Positions 1 through 12,822 of a stretch of 64,000 bases of DNA are shown here, piece after piece; the stretch's first letter is position 1; each line of letters opens with the position of its first letter. Source of the stretch: Mauremys mutica (lineage: Eukaryota; Chordata; Testudines; Geoemydidae); the NCBI RefSeq assembly GCF_020497125.1, contig NC_059082.1, positions 62,636,948-62,700,947 of the forward strand. Direction: 5' to 3'. The translations under genes and the position numbers were made by a program. Under the pieces are notes generated by a model, which worked only from the letters and a program-made list of their open reading frames with translations, was not told the origin of the DNA and did no database searches.

Positions 1-1407
1 TGCCAGAATTGGAGGCTGAGATCATGTCCCAGTGCTCAGAGTGGGGCAGAGGAGACCAACCTTGTACTCTTCACTTCTATTCTAGCTTCTTGGGCAGCTC
101 CCAGGTGTTCCTAGGGATGTGTCTGCTGCTGCTGTTTTTGTGGCAGCGTGGGCCCTGGCTGTTTAGACTTTCATGTTCAGTTATTTTGGCATGCTGCCAA
201 AATTGCCCTCAGGAACGCAACCAACAGGAAATATGTTGATTTTTTAAACAGTTATAACTTAGCTGAATGGAATTTCATGGAATAAAGAAAAGACTGAGTC
301 AAAGGGCTTTCTCCCTCACAAATTTCAAAGACTTTCTGAAAGCAGCTGAGGTTTTACAGCTTTTAGAAAAGATAACTCTTCTAATGAAAAGTGTTAGCCA
401 ACTTACATGTAGAGTCATTACCAGCTCCCCCTATAATAATGCTTACCTGCCTCATATACATAATTATGAGGGTTGTCATCAATAAAGTGCTTCGAAATGT
501 TCAGGTAAAAGGTATTACAGAATTTCAAAGCATTTACTCATATTAATTAACACTTACACGCAAATCCTCCTCTCCTACCGCAGAAGTAATGCTTATAAAT
601 ATTAAATCGGTATCAATACAGTGCTTTTTAAAATTAAATGTGTTGAGAAAAAGGACTAAATTAGTCACACTGACACTCACAGTACAACACTGACGGACCC
701 CTCTATAAAAACCTAGAATCACAAAGCAGATAGATTCTTGCTTGTGAGTATTTTGGACATGTATAGCACAGGATATTTTGGGTGTGTGTGAAAACTGAAA
801 AGCCTGAGAAGTACTGGGAAACAGCTGCTGTCTGTACAGCAGTTAGCTGTATAAACCCAGTGTTTTGGACTCATACTGTATATTTGTTGTGAATTGGACT
901 CAGCTATTATGCAACAAGTAGCTGTTTGTTGAACTGAAGCCAGAAGACTTTGAAGAAAAATTAAACGATTCCTTGGGGACAAAAGCTGCAAAATCATATC
1001 ACCAACAGGCCCAAGGAGGCAATTTAGAGTAATGCCATTATGCCAAACATTTCAGTTCCAAACAATTATATTTAGTACATGAGTTGCAGACAGCTGTGTT
1101 CAAGCATGAGCGTTATGACAGCTCTCAACAGGCAACATTCATAGCCTTTCTATAGTAGCACTCTGTATAGAACGTGCCAGGATTTACAATAAAATTGCAG
1201 TATGCTTCAAGAAAACAAAACCAGGGAAGCCTAGATAAGACAGACAATTGTTGACTCTGGTAAGATTTCAGCCATAATAAGCCATCTTTTATGATAATTT
1301 TGGCTACCAGAAAAATCAGCCTGAAAATTGCCACATTTTCTCTGAAAACATGGAAGAAAATGGGTGAGACTTTTTGAGTATATGTCGACACAGAAACAGC
1401 ATATGGA

Positions 1408-1535
1408 TAAACTGAAGCACAGAAAAATTAAGTGACTGGCCTAAAATCACTAGGAGTTAATGTAGGCCCCAGAAATCACAGGAGTCTTAATTCCCATACT
1501 CCTGCTATAACCACTAGACATCACTGTCTCCCTAC
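1408..1535 (-). repeat. old MIR-like SINE fragment
   Basis: The plus strand reads like the reverse complement of a MIR/CORE-type SINE body: 'agtgactggcctaaaatcac', then 'ggccccagaaatcacaggag', then 'ctaaccactagac'-like wording. No flanking duplication is visible. The family name is inference. Confidence 0.45.
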
Positions 1536-2866
1536 TTTTACAATCTAATATTAAAGTACATCACACAAAGCTGTTATATTTCTTCACATTTTATTGATAG
1601 TGAGAGGAGAGAATTGGTCAATGTATTTAACATTAAAATCTGTCCAAAATTACATGGGAAAAGTGAAAGTTTTTTTTTTTTAAATCCATATGTGAAATTC
1701 TCTGTAACATTTATCATTAATATTTAATAGAAATTTTACCAAAATACATTCAAAATCTTGGATATTCTGTCAGTGAACAAACTATTCTACAAACATTGCT
1801 AAAAATTTCAATAAAATATTGCCAAATCCAGAAAGTTGGTCCAGTTTGATGCCTGTGAAATATAATACATCCTCAGAAATGTTTGTGTAATTGTTTTTTA
1901 ATTCACCTTTTGGGGGAAGAGGAGGAAAGAGAACACAAGAAAACAAATCTGCCCAGTATAAACTGGTAGAACTTCACTGACTTCGATGAAGTTATATTGG
2001 TTTACGCAAGTAGTGAATTTGCTCTTTGATGAATTTCTTGGAACTAATTCACCTCTGGTTTAAAATGGCAACTTCACTTATGTTAATGGAGTTGTGAGTG
2101 TTTACGCACATAAAACTGTGGGCCAAATCTGGCTTTGGGATCCACACTTCATTTCTCCATTTAATACATACAAAATACTCCTGACGCCAATGGGCATGCC
2201 ACACAGGGATTTGAATGCAGAATAAGTAGCAGGGGTCCACAATGAAGAAAAAAAACCTGCAGTGCAGATTCCAGACCATTTCGCCTTAAGAAAAAGCTGC
2301 TCCATATAAACCAACACAACATAACCCTACACAGAGGTTTTTATCACTACTTTCATATATGTAGCAATCTATCACCTTGCTGCCAAATAAGATCTCATTG
2401 ACAGGCTTTACAGTTTAAGTTCGTTATAAAAAATAGTTTAGAAACAAAATACAAGCAACTTAATTAAGTGCATGATGGACTCCAACACTCAATAAATATT
2501 TAACACCTGATTTTCAGAGGTAAAATCAAAGGTAAGTTTGGGATACCATTAAAAAAATCAATCTAGGTGAGAGTCAGGCCAGTCATTTCCAGGGATACAA
2601 AGACTAATCAGTGTGTGACCCTGACATTGTCTAGAACTGCAGATGTAATTAGGACCTAGGGAAAGATGAATGCCAAAATTAGGCATTAGAGAAAAGCCAC
2701 ATGAAGCCAATGTAAAGTCAGTCAAACATCACAGAAGCACTGGAACAGATTAAGGTTATTGTCCTTAGTCTTTTGCTACTATAAAAAGTGAAGCTATTCC
2801 CCATGCTTCCCGCATTGCTTTAGATACTCTTTAAGGATGGTCATCAGCTCAACTGTTACAGGCTGA

Positions 2867-3158
2867 GGGCTAGTCTCCATGGGGAGATCCACGCTGCTGC
2901 AATCGATGCAGCAGGGATCAATTTAGCAGGTCTAGTGAAACCCCACTAAAATTGACAGCAGAGCACTCTCCGTCGACCTTGGTACTCCAGCTCCACGAGA
3001 AGAGTAAGGGAAGTCAACCGGAGAGCATCTCCCGTCAACACAGCACAGTGAAGTCACCAGGGTAAGTCGACGTAAACTACGTAGACTCCAAGTATGTTTT
3101 TCACATAGCTGAAGTAGCATAACTTAGGTTGACTTACCCCCATAATGAAGACAAGCCC
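2867..3158. mobile_element. Harbinger-like non-autonomous DNA element, old copy
   Basis: This 292-bp element has imperfect terminal inverted repeats, GGGCTAGTCTCCAT against GGGCTTGTCTTCAT on the other strand. It is flanked on both sides by TGA (2864-2866 and 3159-3161), fitting a 3-bp duplication. Internal 'gtcgac' and 'gtaagtcgacgtaaactac' wording relates it to the copy at 56772-57057. Confidence 0.65.
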
Positions 3159-5896
3159 TGAGTCTGTGTACAGAGAACTTTTTGAAGCAGGAGAAGCCCA
3201 GTTTCAGAGATTGAGAAACTAAAGGTGCTCCAGGCAATAATTAAAGGGATAAAGTTTGAGGCTTAGGTTAATAAGGCCAAAGATGGTTTTCTTTACCCAC
3301 TCCTTCCTAAAACTTCATTGCTGAAATCCTCAGCTCGGGTAAATTGGCATAGCTCCATTGAAGCGGAAGATCTGATCCTATTTTATTATACAATTTAATA
3401 TCCTCTAATGCTCCGCTGACAAGCCTACTATTTGAAAATTTCAGCTATCCAGATAAGCAACACATCAAACAAACAGTGAGATAACCATGTTTTAATTCAT
3501 GGGTCCTAACTGGTACATATTGTAATGGTGCACGTTCACACTATTGCCTGAAAATAACAGGTTATAGAACATACAGCAGAAAAACACATCTGGTAGTGCT
3601 TAGTTCAGGCCACCCAGCTTTTATGAAGTGACTTTCACACACCATCACCTGAAGGAACTAGGGAAGCATTATGCACTTCACTAATGACATACATTGCTAG
3701 TGGAATCCAGATAAACTTAGACTATCATCTGGGGGTAGGAAAAATACTTCTTTGAGAAGCTAATGTGGACCCAATCTAACAAACATTTTGGGCTAAATTC
3801 TGGTCTTCAATATGGGCACACAACTGCCTCTGAAATCAAAGGATGTGAAATGAATGTATTTGGGGGAGGGAAAAAATGGCTCTTTATTCGTCATGGATTA
3901 AACCTCAAAAGACAGCAATACATTTCAGATTAATATTTTAATTAGCATAATTGACCATATTTCTTGAGAGTCATAGGTGCTGACTTTGTCATTTGCTGGG
4001 GATGATCGACCCCTGCTCTGTCCCAGGCCCTGCCCCTGCTCCTCCCCTTCCCTAACTCTTCCTGCCCCATTGCACCCCCCCCCAGTGCCTCCTGCACAAC
4101 GCTGAACAGCTGATTGCGGTGGTCGGGAGATGCTGGGAGCTGATTGGCAGGGCCGCCAACAGGCGAGATGCACTAGGGGCAAAGGGGAGGAGCTGATTGG
4201 CGGGGTCATCAGTGGGTGCTGAGCATCCACTATGTTTTCCCTGTGGACACCCATGGAGTTGCCGCCTATGTCTCCTGTCCTTACTATGCAAATAACCTAA
4301 AAAGGCCATGTGGATTCTGCTCAGTGCTTCCGAGGACATGGAGCAGTAAACCAGCAAAGGAGAAACAGATTTCCTTCAATAACTGTTATGTCTAAATATG
4401 AAGTACGTCATGACATTCAGAAGAGTTAGAAGACGCTTTGATGTGGCCATAGTTATTTGCATTACTCTTCCTTTCTGTCAAATGGAGTTTCTTGAACAAA
4501 TAATATTCTGGTTCCTTTGCAGATCAAAGGGATTGGTGCATGACTGAAGTTACTTTCCCCTTCTCTACTAGTGCCCTAGTTCCATACACGCACGCACCAG
4601 GAATTCCTTATTAAATGGGTACCATTAAGTGAAGTGTTCATCTGTCATATACAGGACATTAACTTCAGATCCAGAGCTCTCCATTCTTATTTCTACATGC
4701 TTTCTGTGCAGCACCCCTTAATATGTTCTATAATAGCTATATAAAAGCTAGGTATTATTACTATTAACGCATATTATGGTGCCACAAGCACAAAGGCTGA
4801 GTACACCCTAGTATACAAAGTGTGCAACTATATCACAGTTTTAATGCACAGTATTATCTCTGTAAACAGCAATCTATTCTATGAACACTTGCTTTCTCAC
4901 TTGGATCAACAGTTTCTTTTTTAGCTCTCATTATGTTCTTATGTGTCTCTTTCTTGGTTTTGTGCAATCTGTTTAAAGGCAAATTATACAATTAAGGCTA
5001 ATTAACGGAAGGCAATTAATGGGCCACCTTTTCTTTTAATGACTTGTGCAGATTAATTAATGAAATCACAGATCCTTTTTTTTTTATTATTATTTTGGAA
5101 GCCTACCTAGATTATACCTGAAGTGACCAAATGTTACCTTAGCTCCTCCAGATTTGCTGTAAGTGATTGACAGAATGACTCCACTACAAAGGAATTACAA
5201 TGTGAATAGCCAATGGGATATGTATTTAACAAAGCTGTAGTCATATGTATTAACATATACATCATGTGATGCAGAGGTGTGTGGAATAATTTATTGGCTA
5301 GGGTTATTGAGTCATCACAGAGATCAGAGCAACAGTTAGTGATTCTTCAAAACACTAGCATTTTACAAAGTTATTTACCAAGAATGTTCTTGCTCTTTTG
5401 ACTTGGCATCATTAGCATGATTTTGTGACTAACTCATTTTGGATGACTGCGTAATTTCTACATGACTTCTACAGATATCTTCTATCTATTCTATCCAAAT
5501 TCTTTTGCCTTTTAAAATAAATGCAATAGTAGCCAGAACAGCTGTCACTTTTACAGCAACCCTTAAAGTGGGACTTTTTATTTTGTTTTATTTTAGAGAA
5601 TCTATTGGAATCTGCTCAAGGCTGGGTGAAACATGAGAATATATTTGAGCTATCTCAAGATGTTCTTTGTGGAGTTTCTTTTTCACATTTTGTGTGCATA
5701 AATATGTTGCTCAGAAAGGATACTGGATTTACAGTCCTGGAGAATGAATCTTTCATTTATCCATAAAATAGGTACTACGTGCAACAGCAGCAGCAGATGA
5801 GCCATGCAATCTCATAAGTGTGCCTTTGAAACCTGTCCCAGAAGACCTATTTTTAAGGCTGAGAAAATAACTCAGTCTACAGCATCATTCAATGCT

Positions 5897-6167
5897 CAGC
5901 CCCAGTCTACACTACAGAGTTAGGCTGACGCAAGGTCAACGCAGTGTCATTATAGACACTGTGTTGCTTTACATCAACTGTTGATAGCTTTCAGAGCCAT
6001 CCCCCAGTGTCCCACACACAGTTCAATCAGAGCAAGGCCTCCCGGTGAGTATGCACACCGCTGACACAAGGAGCAGAGTGTAGACACAAGCGATGAAATG
6101 ACTGTGGCAGCTATATACCAATATAAATTAGGCTGACTTAATTTTGTACTGTAAACATACTCTTAGT
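5897..6167. mobile_element. degraded TIR element, probably the same Harbinger-like group
   Basis: The left side 'gccccagtctacactacaga' with 'gttaggctgac' mirrors 'ttaggctgacttaatttt' and 'taaacatactc' on the right. The arms are heavily mutated and no clear target duplication is seen. Confidence 0.4.
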
Positions 6168-7782
6168 CCATACAGCCTCTCTGAAAGTCCTGCCAATTAG
6201 TGCCTGTCCCCTGGGAAAGAGACAAAACTCATTACAGGGCTATTACAACATTTGTCACTACCAGTTTGGGCTAGATTTGAGCAGGCAACCTAGAGGCAAA
6301 AGACATGATGCAGAATTTAAAAAAATCCAAGAACAAGTGGGTCTAAAGGAATCCTAGAAAATAATCCAGTCTATATTTTAAGCTTTTTTAGATATATAGC
6401 AGTATTTTTTACTTGGACATATCCTTCTGTTGAAATGCTGGGGGCAAAGATGGGATGAGGCTGAAATTGAAACAGAAAAAAGGGATCACACTGGATGTCC
6501 TGTTTCCTGTGTGACACTTCTGATGCTGTGGCTGGAAGAGAAAGAGATCTCATTGTAAATCCCAGCTTCAAACTGTGTCTCCTACCCAACTGTTCAACAA
6601 AAAAATATCTGCTATGCTATCTGATGTTTTTATTTTCAGTAGCTCCAGACTGTGGTATCTGTCCAGACAGACCCATTCAAAAACAAGAGATTTTTTCAGA
6701 ATTTATATATACTGCATTTTCAGACATATCAAAGTTGTCCACCTGTTAGGGAGGGAGAACATTACCTACCCATTACTTCTGACTATATGAGTTAAAAGAA
6801 AATCTAACCTATTATTCTGGTTGATCCATAGGGAAGAATGATTCTTCCCCTCTATCTCTCTCCTGCCTCAAAATACCCTCGGTCAAATTTATACATGGAA
6901 AATGCAGAGACCGCACTAAAAGCAAATTTCTGTTAGAGTAATGACACCATACTGCATTTTGACTGATTGTAGAGGCTTTACCTCATCTACCAGACCAACT
7001 TCAGGCTACTAGGAAAGCTCATATGAATCTTTCTGCATCATTTGTCTATTGTGACCTGAATTGACATATTCACATAACTCATTCTCAATCTAATTCCATT
7101 CACATCCTTCTCAGTCCCAACAACTACTTTCCCAATCTATATAAAATTTCTCTCAGCAACAGAAATGACTGAAAGTAAAAGATATAATTATTATTATTGT
7201 ATTATGTGATAGGATAAGTCCTATTTCAAGTCTCAGAAGCCAGGTGATGAAGTACTTGTAAAACTTCACTTTATTAAAACAAGAAAACTCAAAACAAGTA
7301 TCTAGTTGAAGGAATATGCTTTTAGATTTAAGGTTTTGTTGCAGTTAAAGCAGCATAGTGAAGGATAAATACAGCACATTGCAATAAGTGTCTGTCTTCA
7401 TCATCAAATCAAACTGACAGTAACACTAATACAATAATTTTTCAAGAAAAACAAGAGATTTCCCAGATGGAATGGAGTGGAACAAGGCCTTTAACTAATT
7501 CAATTGCCAGCCCTTTTACATTGCTTCCAATTTGTTTAAAAAAAGGCTAAATATAATTACACTTGTAAAGCGTGATTTAGACAGAAATGGAATAAAAAAC
7601 CTAAAGGATATATACATTAACACCCACATACCATCTAAAGGAATTTAAAAGCACAAAGAAATAAATGGTCATAAGTTAGTGTTTTCTAAAGGGCAGGGCA
7701 TGAACAACTAGCTCGGGAGCAAAGGCCTCACAGTTGTTCTCAGCTTTTCTGGGGATACGCAGAGGTCTTCCAGGGGGTATAG

Positions 7783-8035
7783 AATCATAGAATCACAGAA
7801 TATCAGGGTTGGAAGGGACCTCAGGAGGTCATCTAGTCCAACCCCCTGCTCAAAGCAGGACCAATTCCCAACTAAATCATCCCAGCCAGGGCTTTGTCAA
7901 GCCTGACCTTAGAAACCTCTAAGGAAGGAGATTCCACCACCTCTCTTGGTAACCCATTCCAGTGCTTCACCACCCTCCTAGTGAAAAAGTTTTTCCTAAT
8001 ATCCAACCTATATTGGATGGGTACATCAACTCATC
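7783..8035 (-). mobile_element. CR1 LINE 3' end
   Basis: On the minus strand this ends in the octamer-style CR1 tail (ATTCTGTGATTCTATG). It carries the typical 3' region seen on the plus strand as 'tcagggttggaagggacctc' and 'cccctgctcaaagcaggacc', then 'agtgaaaaagtttttcctaa'. It is 5'-truncated. CR1 is the dominant LINE of birds, turtles and crocodilians. Confidence 0.85.
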
Positions 8036-8554
8036 TAGATATTTGCCTAGTTTTACAGCAGGCTACATGAAAAGCACTTAAAGTCCCTAAAATTTCATAC
8101 AATAACTTGTTTATACAGCTCTATATACTATACACTGAAATGTAAGTGCAATATTTATATTTGAATTGATTTATTTAATAATTATATGGTAAAAAATGAG
8201 AAAGTAAGCAATTTTTCAGTAATAGCGTGATGTGACACTTTTTTGTATTTTTAGGTCTGATTTTGTAAGGAAGTAGTTTTTAAGTGAGGTGAAACTTGGG
8301 GTATGCAAGATAATAGACTCCTGAAAGATGCACACTAGTTTGGAAAGGTTGAGAGCCATTGCTGTGTCAGGTACCAAAGATACTGTAAATTGCAGGCAGC
8401 ATTGTTAACTAGTTTGCTGCTCATTAAAGCATGTAAGAAAGGAGAGGAAACATCACATGAAGTGCTACACAATCTACTCTGAGTTACCATTCTTTTCACA
8501 TAGCAGGAATGGCAGGGAGTGTGACTAGTTTCATTTTCTTGGAAAGTAGATTAA

Positions 8555-9215
8555 GGGGCCTGTAATGGGGTTGGCACCCACCTCTTGCGAGTGCCCCCTT
8601 CTGGCTGGGTGTGTCTGCATTCTTTAGTTCTGGTGACCCCTTTCAGTGGTTCTGATGTGGGTTTTTCAGAGACAGCGCTCCAGCCAAATCGCCCTGTCTG
8701 CATGTTAACCATCACAGACCCCTTCCAGCGTATACAGTCCACTAGGGCCTACCTCAGTACCCCTCTGGTGGTGTCTCTCTTTAGCCCTCCCTGGGCTTTG
8801 GCCTTTAAGCAGTCCAGCCCTGGTATGGGGCTGTATCCCCAGGGCTTCTTCTCTGAAGACACTATGTTCCTGCAGCCCTCCCCAGGCTCAGACTCTACTG
8901 AGTCCTAGCAGCCATCCAGGCCTGGTCCCTGCCCACACTGAGCTGTCCATGGCCCTGCTGCTCTTCAAGGCAGCCAGACCTGCAGTCCTTTCTTCTCCTG
9001 CTCCAAGCAGCAATTAGCTACTGCTGCAACTCCTTGTATATGCCCCTCCTTGCAGTCACTCTAGCCTGCTTGGAGGACCTCTGCACAGCTCCTTTCCTGG
9101 AATGGCTGTGGCAGAAACCTGAGGCTTCCAGCTGGGGGGGGGGGGGTGCTTTGGGCCTAGTCTATCCAATCACAGGGCCTCAGCTTTCAGAAGTTTTGGG
9201 GAAACTGCCACAAAG
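8555..9215. repeat. unclassified GC-rich interspersed repeat, possibly LTR-derived
   Basis: A sharply GC-richer block with pyrimidine-rich text starts near 'tgtaatggggttggcac' and stops near 'gaaactgccaca', giving possible TG...CA ends. There is no matching flank duplication and no coding capacity. It includes an (G)11 run at 9137-9147. The 107-codon plus-strand frame here is chance. Confidence 0.4.
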
Positions 9216-10006
9216 TTGAGTACAATTTAATCTTTTATAATTTATGCACGCAGTGGCACATCCTATTTGCAGTCCAATGGATGATTTCTGTTTACTTCCA
9301 GCAATAATAATAGTGGTAATAGTAAAAAAGAAGAAAATTAGTTCCAATTGAGGTGAAAATTTTTAGGTCTGTTAGATTTCAGAACTGGTATTTTAACAAA
9401 CAGATCTCTGAATAAAGCTTCCTACTGGAACAGCAAGATTATGGATAATACCCTGCCAACCCCACACTCATTCAATAATAACTTTCTGCCCAGTGCCCAA
9501 TTTGTGTGAATCAAACTATTCATTAGCTGAGAATAACTCCATTCACTGTGCAGATACATGAATGTGAACTGAGGTTCAAAATAAAGTACAAAAATGCAAA
9601 TTGAAATTGAAGTACCACAGCCATAGAAAACCAGACTAAACAAAGTTATTGATTGTGGGAGCTGACTGAACTCACCCGACCAGAACAAAAAAGATTGAGG
9701 GGCCTGATCTGCTCAGTGGAGTAATTGCACAGAATGACACCCATAAAGTCATTGCTCACACATATGCCCCTTCAGATGTTTTAAAGAAAATGTATTTGGA
9801 TTTTACATTTATTGTCAAACTAAATAGGCACTGCTTAGGTGTAAAAGTGCATCCTGAGAGTGCAAAGCATCTTTAAGGTGACTGGGTACTTTGCTTAGAG
9901 CATCATGAGTTAGACGTTCCTAGGGCATTTCTCCAGAGATGTCCAAGAGAATTTCTCCACCAATAGAATATCTTGTCAATCACAGGTGAACCTTAAAAGG
10001 TCTAGT

Positions 10007-11178
10007 CCTTTTGAGCACCCGGACATGGGCGGACGCTAGCTTGCCCACTGCTAAAAGCCCCTTCCCCAGCATAGGGTGGAGCTACTAAACCCAGAACCCA
10101 ACCAAGTTTGGTGGACAACAAAAGCAATAACAGGAACAGGCATGGGGGTCAAAGGGCCAAAACTAGGGAACCAGAAGGGAACACCAAGCAGAGAACCCCG
10201 GACAGCAGCCATTGCTCCTTGAAGGCCTCGAGAGAGCAGGTGGATGCTGCCCAGAGGAACTCTGCCCAGATACGTGAGCAGATAAAAGAATGAAAGACAG
10301 CCCCACAGTCGCAGGTCCCCCCTTCTGTCAACCTCCTTTCCCTGGTGTAATGAATGGCCACCTTGGCCATGGCCAGGAGGAGGTCGACGAGGTGGTCGTG
10401 AGACTTCGTGGGACCTTGGATCACGTGTGCATAAATAAACAAGTGCGGGGAAAAGTGAAGCCAGAAACTCAAGAAGAGGTTCTGGAGGAGCCGGAAGAGG
10501 GGCTGCAGCCTGGCGCACTGAAGGTACACATGCACCAGGGTCTCCCTCACGCCACAGAAGGGACAGGCTTCAGGGACAGAGGTGAACCATGCCAAGTACA
10601 CCCTCATGCTCACGGCTGCATGGAGGAGCCACCAGCTGATATCCACAGCAGGCTGTGGGACTAAGATGGAATATAAACTGGCCCATGGGGTTCCCCACCC
10701 TCCACTTCTGGTAAAAGGTCCCACCACTTGGTATCTGGGAGGGACACGAGGGTGGGGAAATGAAGTGTGTGCAGCATGAGCACATATAGATGGTCTCTTG
10801 GTGTGGTTTGAAAATGAACCAGCTGCAAGACGCGCAGCCGGCTCAGGGTACAAGGAAGGGGAGGCCGGGAAGACTCACGGGGCAGGGGGCCCATGGAAAG
10901 ATTCAGAGGGCCTGGAGTGAGAGGCGAGCGGGACCCACTCGAGGAAAGCCTGAGCCGCAGAGGGCAAGGCTGCCTCCACCTTCTGGAGTACATGCCGGGT
11001 GGGGGGATAAGGGTGGAGAGCCCCATTCACTGCTCGAACACCAGAGGATCCATCCAACCCCCCAGGTCATAGTCCAGGAGGTCTCCAATCTTGGTGGTTC
11101 CCGCCAGGACCAACCTCTGGCACACCAAGGAGAACTCCGCCACCTGCACACAAAGATGGGGATTGTGTACAAGGGGCT
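10007..11178 (-). mobile_element. 5'-truncated LINE (C-terminal ORF2 with zinc-binding motif)
   Basis: This 1172-bp minus-strand insertion is flanked by identical 14-bp copies of TTAAAAGGTCTAGT (9993-10006 and 11179-11192), the mark of target-primed reverse transcription. A 234-codon frame at 10853-10149 encodes the end of an ORF2-like protein. About residues 97-120 include CPFCGVRETLVHVYLQC (C-x2-C-x6-H-x5-C), the zinc-binding domain that follows the reverse transcriptase in several LINE clades, then FWLHFSPHLFIYA and CDCGAVF. A second minus frame at 11026-10661 holds the preceding protein segment (DTKWWDLLPEVEGGEPHG), so there is at least one frameshift near 10660-10700. No poly-A tail is visible. 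The clade (Tx1/L1-like or other) is not settled from sequence alone. Confidence 0.8.
10149..10853 (-). pseudogene. LINE ORF2 C-terminal fragment, 234 codons open
   Basis: This is the longest uninterrupted frame in the window. Visible parts in order: WASLYSILVPQPAVDISWWL (pre-zinc region), CPFCGVRETLVHVYLQC zinc-binding motif, LQPLFRLLQNLFLSFWLHF, a KSHDHLVDLLLAMAKVAIHY helix and a short CDCGAVF tail. It lacks the endonuclease and reverse transcriptase domains, lost by 5' truncation, and the start codon is fortuitous. It is not a host gene: it lies wholly inside a target-duplicated insertion. Confidence 0.75.
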
Positions 11179-12119
11179 TTAAAAGGTCTAGTTCTGGTCA
11201 GGCAAGTACCCCAAAATGGGTAGACTTAGCCAGACTTGTCACAGTTCTTAGATCTGCTTTCCTGGATTGACAATATTTAGAGAGATCTACCTTTCTGGTT
11301 CTTCCAGTCATGAACACTACAGGGACAGATTTTTATTCAGAATGTCTATTTCCAGTTCAGCCCAGAACCAGAAAATAGACAGGTATAGAACTGAAAATGA
11401 ATATATTTGATTAATGAAAAAAAATTATCAGAATATTTTGAAATTCAGACAAACTCAGGTCCAGATTCCATTTGAGTTGTAAGTTCAAGTTCGAATAATA
11501 TAATTTACCAGAATTAATTTGCTTCTCTTGTCTCATATTTCTACTGAAATTCTGATTCTGTTTTACAGATGTAAACAGCAGAAATGGATTCTTAGTCTCT
11601 GAAGGTCTCCAATTTTTTGCCAGATAAATGGGCTGGCAGATGATTTGTAAGGATTAAAGCCATCCAGAGGCTAGTTAGGTAATGGGATACTTCATGTTCC
11701 TTGCACATTTTCCTTTAATATATTGACCGCCAATTATTTGAGTCATCAACTACCCATCCTCTTTGAACATTCAAATGTTGGGTTTATCAGTATATAACTT
11801 TATCAGCTCCTAGAAGGAAGATCACTAAGTGTAATAATTAGTTCTTCACCACACATGGTGCACCCACCTTGGTATTTAGACTCTCAAAAATCTCTATGTA
11901 CTAATCTCTTAAAGCCTTGAAATAATGTGCAGTAATTTTCCTGCAAGTTCCTCCTTTACAGAATAGTGTTTTAGGGCATGCACTAAAATGCGATATATGG
12001 TAGAGTATAACCTGCAACTTAAAGGGTTCTCAAGTATTTTAAGGCATTTTATGGTTACTGCTATAAGCCTGTCACAGAACTGGCCCTTTAAACGCATCAG
12101 CTATCCAGCCTACCTGTGA

Positions 12120-12485
12120 TGGGCTCCACTGAAGGGAGTGAACCAACCCAGGTCCACCTGGGTATAGTTAACTGCCTAAGTAGCTGGAAGGCAGTTAATT
12201 AATCAAGGAGCACCAAGGCCTAGTAAAAGCCTTAGGAGAGCTCAGTTATAAAAAGGGCCTGAGAAAGAAAGCTGCAGAGAAGGGGTTCTCCTTGGGAGCA
12301 GGAACTAGGCAAATTCTCCCCATGCAACAAGGCCTGAGGGAGAGACCCTGAACAAGCAGGAGAAAGGCTGCAAGTATTTCCAGGCAGCAGAGAAGCCTGA
12401 GGCCTTACAGCAGAAGGAGCTGCTGAGGGAACCAAGAGACTTTTGTTTTGGGACGTAAGTGTTAGCTGGGCTCTGAGGTCAGAGC
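12120..12485. repeat. LTR-like or satellite-free unclassified repeat segment
   Basis: Purine-rich text with a TATA-like 'cagttataaaaagggcctg' near 12241-12260, followed by 'agaaagctgcagagaagggg'. It resembles the segment 43830-44450 in style. It is interrupted at 12486 by the hAT-like element below. Class not determined. Confidence 0.35.
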
Positions 12486-12493
12486 CTTTAAAC

Positions 12494-12822
12494 CAAGGGT
12501 CAGCAACCGCTGGCACGCAGCTTGCCAGAGTAAGCACCCTGGCGGGCCGGTTTGTTTACCTGTCGCATTGGCAGGTTCAGCCGATCACGGCTCCCACTGG
12601 CCGTGGTTCGCCGCTCCAGGCCAATGGGGGCTGCGGGAAGGGCAGCCAGCACATCCATCAGCCCACGCCACTTCCTGCTGGCCCCATTGTCCTGGGACGG
12701 CCAACCGTGGCCAGTGAGAGCCATGGTCCGCCAAACCTGCCGATGCAACAGGTAAACAAACTGGCCCGGCCTGCAACGGTGCTTACCCTGGTGAGCCACG
12801 TGCCAGAGGTTGCCGACCCCCA
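12494..12822. mobile_element. hAT-like non-autonomous element with 8-bp duplication
   Basis: This 329-bp element is flanked by CTTTAAAC at 12486-12493 and 12823-12830, a perfect 8-bp target duplication. The TIRs are CAAGGGTCAGCAACC on the left and TGGGGGTCGGCAACC read inward on the right. The interior is GC-rich with 'ccaatgggggctgcgggaag'. A second copy of the family is at 53221-53560. The frames of 100-147 codons seen in it are chance frames without stops in GC-rich DNA. Confidence 0.85.

Noticed and set aside
10051..10664. 155-codon minus and 124-codon plus frames overlapping the LINE fragment
   Set aside because: Shadow frames of the 234-codon LINE frame, which alone carries the zinc motif.
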